Positions 21,921 through 31,338 of a stretch of 64,000 nucleotides of DNA are shown here, in pieces. Each line of letters starts with the position of its first letter. Position 1 is the first letter of the stretch. This DNA comes from Pseudocolwellia sp. AS88 (GTDB taxonomy: Bacteria > Pseudomonadota > Gammaproteobacteria > Enterobacterales > Alteromonadaceae): NCBI RefSeq assembly GCF_030551755.1, contig NZ_JAUPEC010000025.1, positions 1 to 64,000 of the forward strand. Direction: 5' to 3'. Below the pieces are notes generated by a model. It was not told the origin of the DNA. It worked only from the letters and a program-made list of their open reading frames with translations, and did not search any database. The position numbers and the translations under genes were made by a program.

Positions 21921-22666
21921 TGAGAATATTGCTCAGTAACGACGATGGTGTTCATGCATTAGGTATCAAAGTATTATTTGAACATCTAGCTAAAGAGTTT
22001 GATGTGACACTTGTTGCACCAGATAGAAACTGCAGTGGTGCAAGTAACTCACTAACTTTAGTTAATCCGCTACGTACTCACACTTTAGAAAATGGTTTTA
22101 TTGCCGTTAATGGTACACCAACCGACTCTGTTCATTTAGGTATTAGTCAGCTTATGGAGTCGCATCCAGACTTAGTTGTGGCTGGAATAAATCATGGTGC
22201 AAATTTAGGCGACGATACTTTATATTCAGGAACAGTAGCAGCAGCCACAGAAGGCCGACATATGGGGATGCCAGCCATTGCTGTATCTTTAGTGGGTAAT
22301 GAACATTTTGATACTGCAGCTGCGGTTGTCGTTAAGTTAATAAAACGTCTAAAAGACTTCCCATTACCTAAAGATCAAATATTGAATGTTAATGTACCTG
22401 ACGTACCTTTAACCGAGCTGAAAGGCATTAAAGTTACGCGCTTGGGCAATAGGCATCAAGCTGAAGCTATGCAAAAGCAGAAAGATCCATGGGGAAGAAA
22501 TATATATTGGTATGGACAACTTGGTCCTGAACTAGACGCAGGAGAAGGAACTGATTTTCATGCAATAGCAAACAAGTTTGCTTCAATTACTCCGTTAACT
22601 GTGGATATGACGGCTTATAAAAGTATAGACAGCATGGCTAAATGGGTGAACGAACTTTCATTGTAA
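21920..22666 (+). CDS. surE: 5'/3'-nucleotidase SurE
   Basis: A metal-dependent nucleotidase/exopolyphosphatase linked to stationary-phase survival. The catalytic Asp pair is in the N-terminal [24 protein letters not shown] and [20 protein letters not shown] are also intact. 248 residues. It sits between truD and pcm as in E. coli, in the cluster leading to rpoS. Confidence 0.97.
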   Translation: MRILLSNDDGVHALGIKVLFEHLAKEFDVTLVAPDRNCSGASNSLTLVNPLRTHTLENGFIAVNGTPTDSVHLGISQLMESHPDLVVAGINHGANLGDDTLYSGTVAAATEGRHMGMPAIAVSLVGNEHFDTAAAVVVKLIKRLKDFPLPKDQILNVNVPDVPLTELKGIKVTRLGNRHQAEAMQKQKDPWGRNIYWYGQLGPELDAGEGTDFHAIANKFASITPLTVDMTAYKSIDSMAKWVNELSL

Positions 22667-22727
22667 GTCGTTTGCAATAGCCTTTTAAGAATCAAAATAA
22701 AACTAAAAAAATAAAAATGAGTAGAAT

Positions 22728-23390
22728 ATGAATGTCAGAGTAGGAAGTCGTATTGGTGGTAAATCAAGTCGAAGTGGAGAAATACTCGCACAAAAATTAC
22801 ATGCTGAAGGGATTAAAAGTGTTGACGTTTTACAAGCGATAGCTCGTTCTCCAAGACATATTTTTGTGCCAGAAATACTAGCCCATAAAGCTTACGATAA
22901 TACCGCATTGCCTATTGGACAAGGTCAAACTATTTCACAGCCCTACATAGTAGCTAAAATGTCAGAGTTACTATTAGCTAACGGTACACCTGAAAGTATC
23001 TTAGAGATAGGGACTGGATCTGGTTATCAAACATCAATTTTAGCGCAACTTACACCTAAAGTGTTTTCTGTAGAGCGTATTAAATCTTTACAGTGGCAAG
23101 CTAAAAGGCGCTTACAAGCAATGGACTTACATAATGTTTCAATGAAGCATGGTGATGGCTGGAAAGGCTGGAGTAGTAAAGCACCTTTTCAAGCGATTAT
23201 AGTAACTGCTGCGCCATCATCTGTGCCGCAAGCACTATTAGATCAACTAGCTGATGGTGGGCGTTTAATTATCCCTGTTGGCGAACAAACACAAATCTTA
23301 AAAATTATTACACGTCAAGGTGATCAATTCACAGAACAGCAAGTTGAAGCTGTTCGTTTTGTTCCCCTTGTCCCAGGAGCTTTATCTTAA
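22728..23390 (+). CDS. pcm: Protein-L-isoaspartate O-methyltransferase Pcm
   Basis: A SAM-dependent repair enzyme for isoaspartyl residues in aged proteins. The SAM-binding motif [27 protein letters not shown] and the C-terminal RFVPLVPG are present. 220 residues, slightly longer than E. coli by a basic N-terminal extension ([14 protein letters not shown]). The ATG is preceded by a weak TGAGTAG ribosome site. The stop overlaps the start of the next gene by one base. Confidence 0.97.
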   Translation: MNVRVGSRIGGKSSRSGEILAQKLHAEGIKSVDVLQAIARSPRHIFVPEILAHKAYDNTALPIGQGQTISQPYIVAKMSELLLANGTPESILEIGTGSGYQTSILAQLTPKVFSVERIKSLQWQAKRRLQAMDLHNVSMKHGDGWKGWSSKAPFQAIIVTAAPSSVPQALLDQLADGGRLIIPVGEQTQILKIITRQGDQFTEQQVEAVRFVPLVPGALS

Positions 23391-23968
23391 TGAAAATATT
23401 TTCTGCTCTTTATGATTGGACGCTAAAATGGGCAAAACATAAATTTGCGCCTTATATACTTGCTGTTTTATCTTTCACTGAATCCGTTATATTTCCTATT
23501 CCCCCTGATGTTTTATTGGCTCCTATGGTGTTATCAAAGCCTGAAAAAGCATGGCGATTTGCAAGCTTAACAACTGTAGCATCAGTACTTGGAGGTGTTT
23601 GTGGTTATATTTTAGGTTATTTAATGTTTGAACCTTGGATACAACCTATTATTACCGAATTAGGTTATCAGCATCGCTTTGATCAAGTTATGGCTTGGTT
23701 TGCTCAGTATGGTATTTGGGTGGTTTTTTTAGCTGGTTTCTCGCCAGTACCTTACAAACTATTTACCGTTAGTGCGGGTTTATTGCAAATGGCATTTATT
23801 CCATTCTTAATCGCTTCAGCTATTGGCCGAGGCATGCGTTTCTTCTTGGTTGCAGGTTTGATTAAGTGGGGCGGAGTAGCAATGGAAGAAAAATTAAGAC
23901 AATGGGCTGACCGACTTGGTTGGGCGCTTGTTGCTATTATTGCTATCGCTTATCTGATTTTACGCTAA
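23390..23968 (+). CDS. YqaA family membrane protein (DedA/SNARE-associated fold)
   Basis: A 192-residue integral membrane protein with about five hydrophobic segments. It has the VTT/DedA-like sequence ESVIFPIPPDVLLAPMVL, followed by GFSPVPYKLFTVSAG in the second re-entrant region. Homologues in this position (between pcm and nlpD) are annotated YqaA. DedA relatives take part in undecaprenyl-phosphate or lipid flipping, but the role of YqaA itself is not settled. Translationally coupled to pcm. Confidence 0.88.
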   Translation: MKIFSALYDWTLKWAKHKFAPYILAVLSFTESVIFPIPPDVLLAPMVLSKPEKAWRFASLTTVASVLGGVCGYILGYLMFEPWIQPIITELGYQHRFDQVMAWFAQYGIWVVFLAGFSPVPYKLFTVSAGLLQMAFIPFLIASAIGRGMRFFLVAGLIKWGGVAMEEKLRQWADRLGWALVAIIAIAYLILR

Positions 23969-24022
23969 CTTAAATTATGATCATTAATTTTTTTACATTG
24001 GAATTGGTTTACTAATTTAACT

Positions 24023-24832
24023 ATGAATTGTAGCAAAGCGATAAATTTCGTCTTTTATGTATTATTTATTTTATTAGTAGCGAGTTGTTCATCTCGAAAA
24101 ACACCAGCACCTGTTGTAGAAGTTCAAGGTGCAATTCCTTTAAGTAAAAAAATTAAAAACAGTATAAAAGCAACTCAGTACATAGTTAAAAAAGGTGAAA
24201 CTTTATATTCAATAGCATGGCGATCTGGCATCGATGTGAGAGACATCGCTAAGCTAAATAATATTCATTCACCATATCATATTTACCCTGGCCAAAAGCT
24301 TGATTTGGTTAACCAATTGGTTGCTAGTGTTAAAAAACCGTTACAAAAGGGTAAAGGTAATATAGACAATGTTAAAGTAGTAAAAAAACCTATTGCACAG
24401 AAAAAAAATCAAGCGTATGGTGGATTTGTAGACAAGAAAAGTAACGATGTAAATCAAAAGGTTCGTAAATGGAAGTGGCCTACAGAAGGTAAAGTTATTA
24501 CCTACTTTTCTTCAACACAACAAATAAGTAAAGGGATAAATATTGCAGGCCGTAGAGGACAACCTGTTTTGTCAACAGCAGATGGTATTGTTGTATATGC
24601 TGGAGACGCGCTTACTGGGTATGGCAAGTTAATCATAGTTAAACACAACGAAGATTATCTTAGCGCTTATGCCCACAATGACCTTATATTGGTTAAAGAG
24701 CAACAAACGGTTAAAGCCGGCGATAAAATAGCCAAGATGGGAAGTACAGATGCTGATAAAGTTATGCTTCATTTTGAAGTTCGCTTTAGAGGAAAATCTG
24801 TAGACCCTATGAAGTACTTGTCGAAAAAATAA
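24023..24832 (+). CDS. nlpD: NlpD murein hydrolase activator lipoprotein
   Basis: A lipoprotein with lipobox VASC (Cys22), one LysM peptidoglycan-binding repeat (YIVKKGETLYSIAWRSG onward, about 53-97), a basic linker and an M23/LytM-like domain (about 165-265). In place of the usual HxGxD metal motif the protein has KGINIAG, so the domain is probably non-hydrolytic and works by activating the AmiC amidase during division, as in E. coli. It precedes rpoS, whose promoter often lies inside nlpD. Confidence 0.94.
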   Translation: MNCSKAINFVFYVLFILLVASCSSRKTPAPVVEVQGAIPLSKKIKNSIKATQYIVKKGETLYSIAWRSGIDVRDIAKLNNIHSPYHIYPGQKLDLVNQLVASVKKPLQKGKGNIDNVKVVKKPIAQKKNQAYGGFVDKKSNDVNQKVRKWKWPTEGKVITYFSSTQQISKGINIAGRRGQPVLSTADGIVVYAGDALTGYGKLIIVKHNEDYLSAYAHNDLILVKEQQTVKAGDKIAKMGSTDADKVMLHFEVRFRGKSVDPMKYLSKK

Positions 24833-24875
24833 TAATAATAAAAAAATGGAGCATATGTTAATAATTAATCAGTGA

Positions 24876-24900
24876 GTTTAGCTAAGCTAAACATTGGAGA
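24876..24900 (+). promoter_or_regulatory. Palindromic hairpin and ribosome site in the rpoS leader
   Basis: GTTTAGCTAAGCTAAAC (24876-24892) is a perfect 17-base interrupted palindrome and would fold into a short stem-loop in RNA. It ends four bases before the rpoS ribosome site GGAGA (24896-24900). It could modulate translation initiation or be a DNA-level operator. Confidence 0.45.
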
Positions 24901-24906
24901 CAAGAC

Positions 24907-25812
24907 ATGAGCATTGATGCGAAACATGAAGTAAAATCAGAAGACAATAATACAAAAACAATTGAAGAGAAATCATCTAACTTAGATCCAACGCAAATAT
25001 ATTTAGGTGAGATTGGAGCTTCTCCGCTATTAACCGCAGAAGAAGAAGTCTATTTCTCCCGCTTAGCCTTAAAAGGTGATGAGCCTTCACGTAAACGCAT
25101 GATTGAGAGTAACCTCCGTTTAGTTGTAAAAATTTCCCGTCGATATAATAACCGTGGCTTACCACTTCTAGATTTAATTGAAGAAGGTAATTTGGGTTTA
25201 ATACGCGCAGTCGAAAAATTTGATCCAGAACGTGGCTTTAGATTTTCAACTTACGCTACATGGTGGATTCGTCAAACTATTGAACGCGCTATCATGAACC
25301 AAACACGCACAATACGCTTACCTATTCACGTAGTTAAAGAATTAAATATCTATCTACGTACAGCTCGTGAGCTTATTCAAAAGCTTGATCATGAACCAAC
25401 GGCTGAAGACATTGCAAAAGAATTAGATGTACCCGTAGCCGATGTAACTAAAATGTTACGCTTAAACGAACGTATTACTTCAGTTGATACTCCTTTCACA
25501 GGTGATGCAGAAAAAGCATTGTTAGATATTATTCCTGATGAGAAGGGTGGAAACCCAGAAAGTAAATTACAAACATCTGATATTAAAAATAATATTGTTA
25601 CTTGGTTAGGTGAGCTAAATTCGAAACAGCGAGAAGTGTTAGCTAGACGATTTGGTTTACTAGGTCACGAACCAGCAACATTAGAAGATGTTGGTTCTGA
25701 AATTGGTTTAACACGTGAACGTGTTCGTCAAATTCAGGTAGAAGCATTAAAGCGCTTACGTGATATTTTAAGTCAGCAAAACTTATCGATTGAAGCTATC
25801 TTTCAAAGCTAA
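24907..25812 (+). CDS. rpoS: RNA polymerase sigma factor RpoS
   Basis: Stationary-phase and general stress sigma factor of the sigma-70 family. Region 1.2/2 is seen in [11 protein letters not shown] and [20 protein letters not shown], region 2.4 in [17 protein letters not shown], and region 4.2 in [19 protein letters not shown]. 301 residues, a little shorter than E. coli RpoS because of a short N-terminus. A strong GGAGA ribosome site precedes the ATG. The order nlpD-rpoS is canonical; mutS, often close by, is here about 10 kb away. Confidence 0.97.
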   Translation: MSIDAKHEVKSEDNNTKTIEEKSSNLDPTQIYLGEIGASPLLTAEEEVYFSRLALKGDEPSRKRMIESNLRLVVKISRRYNNRGLPLLDLIEEGNLGLIRAVEKFDPERGFRFSTYATWWIRQTIERAIMNQTRTIRLPIHVVKELNIYLRTARELIQKLDHEPTAEDIAKELDVPVADVTKMLRLNERITSVDTPFTGDAEKALLDIIPDEKGGNPESKLQTSDIKNNIVTWLGELNSKQREVLARRFGLLGHEPATLEDVGSEIGLTRERVRQIQVEALKRLRDILSQQNLSIEAIFQS

Positions 25813-25853
25813 TAGTACTTATTAGTCTGATTACTATAATCAGTCGATGAAAT

Positions 25854-25882
25854 AAAAAACCAGCTAATTGCTGGTTTTTTGT
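25854..25882 (+). terminator. Terminator after rpoS
   Basis: AACCAGC and GCTGGTT pair around the loop TAATT, preceded by six A and followed by six T. It is usable from both directions and separates rpoS from the converging purine-uptake arm. Confidence 0.9.
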
Positions 25883-25964
25883 TTGTTATACTTTGTTTTA
25901 TCCAGTCTTAAGTATCTTAAGCATGTTATACGAATAACTCATAAAGATGGTTTTTAACTTCAAA

Positions 25965-27296
25965 TTACTTTAAGTCAAAAACATAACGCAGTAAGAATAT
26001 AGCGGTAATAAAATAAGTAATGCCTGATACTTCTTTCATTCTTCCTGTTCCCATCATTATCCCTACATAAGTAATAAATCCTAGTGCAATGCCTTCACTG
26101 ATACTAAAGGTAAGAGGCATAACCATAAGTGCAACTGTAGCTGTAGCTAATGATGTCATATCCGAAGTATCTAACTGTCGAAATGATTCCATCATAAATA
26201 TTCCAACCATTATAAGTGCAGGTGTAGTTGCCATTAACGGAATAACTTTCATTAAAGGTGTTAGAAATAAAGCGAGGATAAAGCACACGCCTACCACAAT
26301 TGCCGTTAAGCCTGTTCTTCCGCCAGCTGAAACACCAGCGGCCGATTCAATATATGAAGTGACCGGAGATGTACCTAATGAAGCACCAATAACACTAGCG
26401 CCAGCATCAGCTGTTAATGCAGCTCCCATTTTTGGGAGTTTTCCATCTTTGTCGACTAAATTAGCTTTACGTGTAACGCCAATGAGAGTGCCTATGGTGT
26501 CAAACATATTAACGAATACTAGAGCAAAAATAAGATCCCATGTTTCGGCTATATTAATTATTGGATACATAATATCCATCGCGAAAAAGGTATTGCTGAT
26601 ACTGTCTGGCGCACCTAATATTGATTCAGGATGAGAGGTTAAATACCCATTTTCTGTTGGAACCATTGCACCGATTACAGTTAATACAACGACAGAAATT
26701 AAAATTGCACCTGTAACTTTTTTAATCATTAATACGATAGTGAGTAAAATACCAAACAGGGCAAGTAGGGTAACAGGTTGTGATAAATCACCTATTGAAA
26801 CAAATGTTGCTGGATTACTTACTACTATCCCTGCATTTTTAAGACCGATAAACGCTATAAATAATCCAATACCACATTGCACGCCAATCTTAAGCGCTTC
26901 GGGCACTGCTTCTGCTATTTTCGTTCTTATACCTGTTAATGACAGTAAGAGAAATAATATTCCGTTCCAAAATACGATACCGAGTGCTGCTTCCCATGGT
27001 AATTCGCGGGTTAAACAAATAGTAAAAGCGAAAAAGGCGTTTAACCCCATACCAGGAGCCATTGCAATAGGATAATTTGTCATTAGCCCCATCATAATAG
27101 ACGCAATACAGGCTGCTAAGGCTGTTACTGTAATTAAGCCTTCAATTGGCATTCCTCCAGCAGCAAGAATACTTGGGTTAACAACAAGTACATAAGACAT
27201 CGCGGCAAAGGTAGTTAAACCAGCGATAAGTTCTTTTTTGAACGTTGTGCCATGCTCTTGTAGTTTAAATAGTTTTTCTAGTAGTTGGAGTGTCAT
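25965..27296 (-). CDS. NCS2/AzgA-type purine permease (AdeP/GhxP-like)
   Basis: A 443-residue inner-membrane transporter with about 12 to 14 helices. FKLQEHGTTFKKELIAGLTTF near the start, NAFFAF, GLKNAGIV, FVNMFDTIGTLIGVT and SAAGVSAGGRTGLTA are hallmarks of the AzgA-like NCS2 branch, which imports adenine, guanine or hypoxanthine with protons. I start at ATG 27296, matching the family N-terminus, rather than the upstream GTG 27335. It is last in the minus-strand purine-uptake arm and would bring in the bases released by the upstream enzymes. The exact base preference is not readable. Confidence 0.93.
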   Translation of the reverse strand: MTLQLLEKLFKLQEHGTTFKKELIAGLTTFAAMSYVLVVNPSILAAGGMPIEGLITVTALAACIASIMMGLMTNYPIAMAPGMGLNAFFAFTICLTRELPWEAALGIVFWNGILFLLLSLTGIRTKIAEAVPEALKIGVQCGIGLFIAFIGLKNAGIVVSNPATFVSIGDLSQPVTLLALFGILLTIVLMIKKVTGAILISVVVLTVIGAMVPTENGYLTSHPESILGAPDSISNTFFAMDIMYPIINIAETWDLIFALVFVNMFDTIGTLIGVTRKANLVDKDGKLPKMGAALTADAGASVIGASLGTSPVTSYIESAAGVSAGGRTGLTAIVVGVCFILALFLTPLMKVIPLMATTPALIMVGIFMMESFRQLDTSDMTSLATATVALMVMPLTFSISEGIALGFITYVGIMMGTGRMKEVSGITYFITAIFLLRYVFDLK

Positions 27297-27391
27297 AAAT
27301 TTGCTCGGTGTTAAAAGTGTAGATAATTTAACCACCTGATTTTTGTTTTAAAAATTAGGTGATTATGATCTTGGTAATAATGTATTGTTAT

Positions 27392-28483
27392 TTACTTTTT
27401 ATCATAAGGCATTGTGTTTTTATAGGTACTCCAATCACTTACCAATGTATCAATAACTTTACTTCCAACAGCATATGCTGATTCCAGAGCTGATTGCATA
27501 CCTGCGTAACCTTCAGAGCCACTTTCCTGTGCTAAATTCTCTGCAGCGGTTAAACCATAAGGTTGAGTGGTATAGTTACTTGCTGTTCGTAAAACCATAA
27601 AGCGATTTTTATTAACTTTACCGGCATTATGTAAAAAGCTCATGGCTTGGTATGCTCCTGTATCTTCCATACCTGAGCTGACAAAATTACCTTCTCCATT
27701 AGTCCAATACTTAGTCCAGTCGTTTGCCCAGTCATTAAGTAACTTTCCGTGCCAAAATGTTGAAGATGAAAGGTGTTCACCTTTTAAAACAAACGGAGGT
27801 TTTTGTGCATTTGGATATTGGCTGTACTGGTCACGTAACTTTTTCATTTTAGGGTAATCGTTAAGCTTTGTGTCTTTGGTTAACTCATACGCCCAATCTG
27901 TAAGTTTGTTGTTCAGCTTAAAGGCCTCACCACTCTTTGATTGTTGGTGATCTTCAGCACTTGGTGGCTCTGTATAAAAAAGTGGAAAATAACCTGTTTT
28001 CCAATCTTTAGGCATTTCTCTAGCATCAATTTGATGAGCCAATCCACCATCTACTAACCATGTGGTCCAAGCTGCAGAACCTATAGAAGCATCTTCAGGA
28101 TCAATACCTGCTATACCTGCAACTAACCAATAGCTATGAGTTAGATCAAAGCGTTCATCAAGACCTAATGCCATAATAGCGGCTGATGCTTTTGCTATTC
28201 CCATACCTGTAACCATACCTAAAACACCTGTTTTTTCATTATAAAACAAGTCGTGGTGTCCTTGTGGGAAGTCAAACTTAGTGGAAAGGTTTTGCCCTGT
28301 TTTCCATAATTGAAATTCACCAGGTTTATCACCACTGTCTTCACCTATTTCAAACATAGTAACAACTACAGCCTTAACTTCGATAGGCTGTGGTGAAACA
28401 CTTTTTGTGGTACTTGATTGTGTACAAGCGCTTACAACTATTACAGTCGTTAGTACTGATAATAGTTTTTTTATGTTAGTCAT
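27392..28483 (-). CDS. Purine nucleoside permease family (NUP) lipoprotein
   Basis: A 363-residue protein with a lipoprotein signal ending VSAC (Cys20), then a globular domain with VVVTMFEIGEDSGDKPGE, GMGIAKASAAIMALGLD and VAGIAGIDPEDASIGSAAW. This matches the fungal/bacterial purine nucleoside permease (NUP) family, whose fold is related to nucleoside phosphorylases. Despite the name it has no membrane helices beyond the signal, so in this organism it is probably a periplasmic lipid-anchored nucleoside-binding or cleaving protein (inference). An AGGAG ribosome site supports the ATG. Located between the TonB receptor and the purine permease. Confidence 0.88.
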   Translation of the reverse strand: MTNIKKLLSVLTTVIVVSACTQSSTTKSVSPQPIEVKAVVVTMFEIGEDSGDKPGEFQLWKTGQNLSTKFDFPQGHHDLFYNEKTGVLGMVTGMGIAKASAAIMALGLDERFDLTHSYWLVAGIAGIDPEDASIGSAAWTTWLVDGGLAHQIDAREMPKDWKTGYFPLFYTEPPSAEDHQQSKSGEAFKLNNKLTDWAYELTKDTKLNDYPKMKKLRDQYSQYPNAQKPPFVLKGEHLSSSTFWHGKLLNDWANDWTKYWTNGEGNFVSSGMEDTGAYQAMSFLHNAGKVNKNRFMVLRTASNYTTQPYGLTAAENLAQESGSEGYAGMQSALESAYAVGSKVIDTLVSDWSTYKNTMPYDKK

Positions 28484-28547
28484 TCAGACTCCTAGGAGAT
28501 TTTAAAATGGTAAATAACGATATTGTGCAATAACCACTTAACAAAGA

Positions 28548-28568
28548 GGGAACAATTAAGTTCCCATC
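28548..28568 (-). terminator. Weak hairpin after the TonB receptor gene
   Basis: GGGAAC (28548-28553) and GTTCCC (28560-28565) form a 6-bp stem around a 6-base loop in the receptor-permease gap, with a T-rich but not uniform tail on the minus strand. Possibly a weak terminator or mRNA 3'-end stabiliser. Confidence 0.4.
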
Positions 28569-28599
28569 GTATTGTTAAATTATTTTGAAAATTCCTCGC

Positions 28600-30999
28600 T
28601 TAAAATTTGTAGCTAAATTTAGCTTGGAAGTGTCGTGGCAGCTCAGGCAATACTATTTGTCCTCCAAACAAGTCAGGGAAGTTAGCGCGGTAGTAATCTT
28701 CATTGGTTATATTTTTCAGGTTAATACTCGCAGTCCAAGTTTCAGCATCATAAAATACACCGGCATTAATTAAGGTATAAGCTGGTAATTCTACTGATTG
28801 AGAAAATCCTGAATATGTTGAGTCAGCTCTTACAACACTTGCATTGGCTGCAAACCCGTTAAGAAAGTCATAAGTTGCTGTTGCTGTATAGATATTTTCA
28901 GGCATGCCTGCTTTGCGAGACTCTTCTTTATTGTTAACAAAGGTTAAACCTATAACGTTACCACCATAAATTAACGATGGATCAGTAAGTGATGTTAGGT
29001 CTTCTGCACCTAAGAAACCAAACTGTGAACCTTCTTCTAGGGCTGTTAGGTTATATACTTTTAAGTTGGTATAACCTGCACTAATAACAAGTTGCTCGTT
29101 AACTACCCAGCGTAGTTCAAATTCTACACCTTCGTTTTGAGTTGTTGCATTGGTAATGATGGCTTGTGCATTAAAGTCTGTACGTTTTTGTTCGTATGAC
29201 GAAAGTGCAAAGTATAAACTGTCATCTAAAAAGCTACCTTTAATACCAAATTCAGTTAATTCTGATGTATCAAATGCACCACCAGACGCCACTGTACCTG
29301 CGTCTATTTCAGCACCTTGACCTGCAATCAATGTGGCTTGTTCAGCTACGGTAATATAAGGAATTAGTCCGAATTCAGTTTTGAATGAAATACTAGCGTT
29401 CCATGATACGCCGTCTACTGTATCTTCTTCAGTGGTTATAGGTGCTTCTACAAGCAGTTTATCGCCTCTACTGGTAGATTTTATATCAATGCTATCGTAA
29501 CGAACGCCTAATACTGCATTTAAGCCAAAGTCCCATGTTAAGTCCGTCATTGCTGCTATACCATAATCAGTATAGTGACCTGTACTATAAGTGGTGTAAT
29601 CAGTATCAATACGTGTAGATAGTAATCGTCTATCTAATGCCGATGACGGCAGGGTTAAATCTCGACGATCAAAGTATTCGTTAGTAAAATCATCACCATG
29701 TTTAAAGTTTGTATGGCGAATAGAGGGTGAAATTTGAACTTGTGCTATTAATGAATCCGTTTCAAATTCGTTAGAAATAATAACTTTATCTTCAACAACA
29801 TAACTGTCATGGAATTGAGAAAAACCGTAAGCATTTTCATTTAAATTTTCGTAGGCTTCATAAAATAATTGGTTTTTAACTTCCCAATTATTGTCAGCAT
29901 AATAAGTGACATCAAAATATAGTGTATCAACGGTGTTCGATAAGATGTCATCAGGTGCTACAAGTACGCTACTTTTACTTAAAGTTGCTGTGCCTGCATT
30001 ATCAAGCATCATTTCTGGTGTTGCATCGGCATTAGTAAATAATGACGGAACTGCGTAGAAAAAACCTGCACCAGCAAGATTAACATCATCTGCACCATAT
30101 TCTTGATGTGAAATTGAGCCATCACCATCAGTATCTAGTGGTCTTGCTGTACCTGTGGTGTAAGTATTGTTGTCAATTAAGTCTTGTGTTAAACGGTTCC
30201 AACCTGCTACTTGGTTACCATCGTATTTGTGATGCATACCACCTAATTCAATTTTAAGGTTGTCGCTAATGTCGATGTCGAACGAGCCTTGTAAAATAGT
30301 TTGGTCTGTATTGGTGTTATCATAAAAACTACCTGAATTTTCTATTTCACCATATAAATAGAAACCAGCAGTTTTACCTGCAACAGTTGCAGGCCCACCA
30401 ATTTCAGCAGTCATTACACTTTTGTCCCAACTACCTGTGGTATATGAAAAAACACCTTTGTTTTCTTCTAAATAGCTACCGCCACTTGCACGTGCAGATT
30501 TTGGTGTGAAATTTAAATACCCACCAATTTTTGAAGGTCCATAAATGGGAGATGCTGGCCCGCGAACAATGTCTACTCGGCTTGAAGCTCCTATCGGTGT
30601 AGGGTAATTACCTGGATTGTCTAAGCGTTTTACGCCTCTAAAATAAGTTTCGCCGGGTGTTCCACGTACATCTAAAGACCCTGCAACGCCAAAAAATGAT
30701 TGTGTAAATGTACCTGGAGAGAATGCTACCAATTCATCAATATCGCTAATACTAAAGCGTTCAATTTGTGCATCTGATATAGAAGAGGCAGAACGAGGGG
30801 TTTCTAATATTGATTTCCCAAAACCAAATACAGATTCAACGTCTTGACCCGGTAAGCTTCCAAGGGAGCCTCTGACTTCAATTTTTTCAATATTCTTATC
30901 GGTGCTGTCAGTTTCTTCGGCAAATACATTAGTAGAAAGCGATAAACTTAATGCTATTGCTGTAGCTAATGATGATGTTTTATATTTTATTATTGGCAT
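28600..30999 (-). CDS. TonB-dependent outer-membrane receptor, probably for purines or nucleosides
   Basis: A 799-residue receptor with signal peptide (cleavage near NVFA, residue 27). The plug domain contains the TonB-box-side EKIEVRG and the hallmark RVDIVRGPASPIYGPSKIGG. A 22-strand-type barrel ends in the aromatic terminus FSYKF. ATG 30999 is preferred over ATG 31005 because the AAGGG ribosome site lies at a proper distance only from the former. The plug resembles siderophore receptors, but the neighbours (deaminase, xanthine permease, nucleoside permease) argue for purine compounds as ligand; this is inference. Confidence 0.9.
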   Translation of the reverse strand: MPIIKYKTSSLATAIALSLSLSTNVFAEETDSTDKNIEKIEVRGSLGSLPGQDVESVFGFGKSILETPRSASSISDAQIERFSISDIDELVAFSPGTFTQSFFGVAGSLDVRGTPGETYFRGVKRLDNPGNYPTPIGASSRVDIVRGPASPIYGPSKIGGYLNFTPKSARASGGSYLEENKGVFSYTTGSWDKSVMTAEIGGPATVAGKTAGFYLYGEIENSGSFYDNTNTDQTILQGSFDIDISDNLKIELGGMHHKYDGNQVAGWNRLTQDLIDNNTYTTGTARPLDTDGDGSISHQEYGADDVNLAGAGFFYAVPSLFTNADATPEMMLDNAGTATLSKSSVLVAPDDILSNTVDTLYFDVTYYADNNWEVKNQLFYEAYENLNENAYGFSQFHDSYVVEDKVIISNEFETDSLIAQVQISPSIRHTNFKHGDDFTNEYFDRRDLTLPSSALDRRLLSTRIDTDYTTYSTGHYTDYGIAAMTDLTWDFGLNAVLGVRYDSIDIKSTSRGDKLLVEAPITTEEDTVDGVSWNASISFKTEFGLIPYITVAEQATLIAGQGAEIDAGTVASGGAFDTSELTEFGIKGSFLDDSLYFALSSYEQKRTDFNAQAIITNATTQNEGVEFELRWVVNEQLVISAGYTNLKVYNLTALEEGSQFGFLGAEDLTSLTDPSLIYGGNVIGLTFVNNKEESRKAGMPENIYTATATYDFLNGFAANASVVRADSTYSGFSQSVELPAYTLINAGVFYDAETWTASINLKNITNEDYYRANFPDLFGGQIVLPELPRHFQAKFSYKF

Positions 31000-31067
31000 G
31001 TGCATCCCTTGATAGTTTATAAATTTTAGCGATATTTTTTATTAGTTATTTTTGTTTTGTGTTACTA

Positions 31068-31097
31068 ATTATAGTTAGAGCAGAATCTATGCCACAA
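31068..31097 (-). promoter_or_regulatory. Candidate promoter of the TonB receptor
   Basis: On the minus strand TTGTGG (31097-31092) and TATAAT (31073-31068) are 18 bases apart, placing the start about 60 bases before the receptor ATG. The RutR-like site at 31100-31115 abuts the -35 element. Confidence 0.55.
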
Positions 31098-31099
31098 AG

Positions 31100-31115
31100 T
31101 TGACTCTAGTGTCAG
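31100..31115. promoter_or_regulatory. RutR-like operator upstream of the TonB receptor (degenerate)
   Basis: TTGACTCTAGTGTCAG keeps the outer half-sites TTGAC and GTCAG of the repeated purine-cluster motif (TTGACC-N4-GGTCAG) around a CTAG centre. The eight bases following it (GAATGTTA) nearly repeat those after the site at 40207 (GAATGTTG). Confidence 0.5.
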
Positions 31116-31239
31116 GAATGTTAATTGTTATTGGCTTTTTGTTTTTAATTTACTGTTTATAAAGATATTGTTTGTATTTGTATATTTTAATTTTTGCTGT
31201 TCGGTATGAAAGTATTGGTGTTTTTTTTAGTTGATTAGC

Positions 31240-31269
31240 ACCTGATTGGTGCTTGTGCACCAATCAGGT
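31240..31269 (-). repeat. 13-bp perfect hairpin in the permease-receptor gap
   Basis: ACCTGATTGGTGC and its exact complement flank the loop TTGT. It sits about 70 bases after the permease stop and before the receptor promoter. No T-run follows on the minus strand, so it is either a non-canonical terminator or a 3'-end stabilising structure. The rest of the 31006-31338 gap holds the receptor promoter and operator. Confidence 0.7.
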
Positions 31270-31338
31270 AACAATTTGTAACTAAATTTATTATTTAAGG
31301 ATAAGAGGTGATTGTAAGTGCATGTGAGCATTTTTTAG

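Noticed and set aside
26089-26634. 181-codon plus-strand frame inside the purine permease gene
   Set aside because: Antisense shadow of a clear NCS2 transporter; composition reflects complementary hydrophobic codons.
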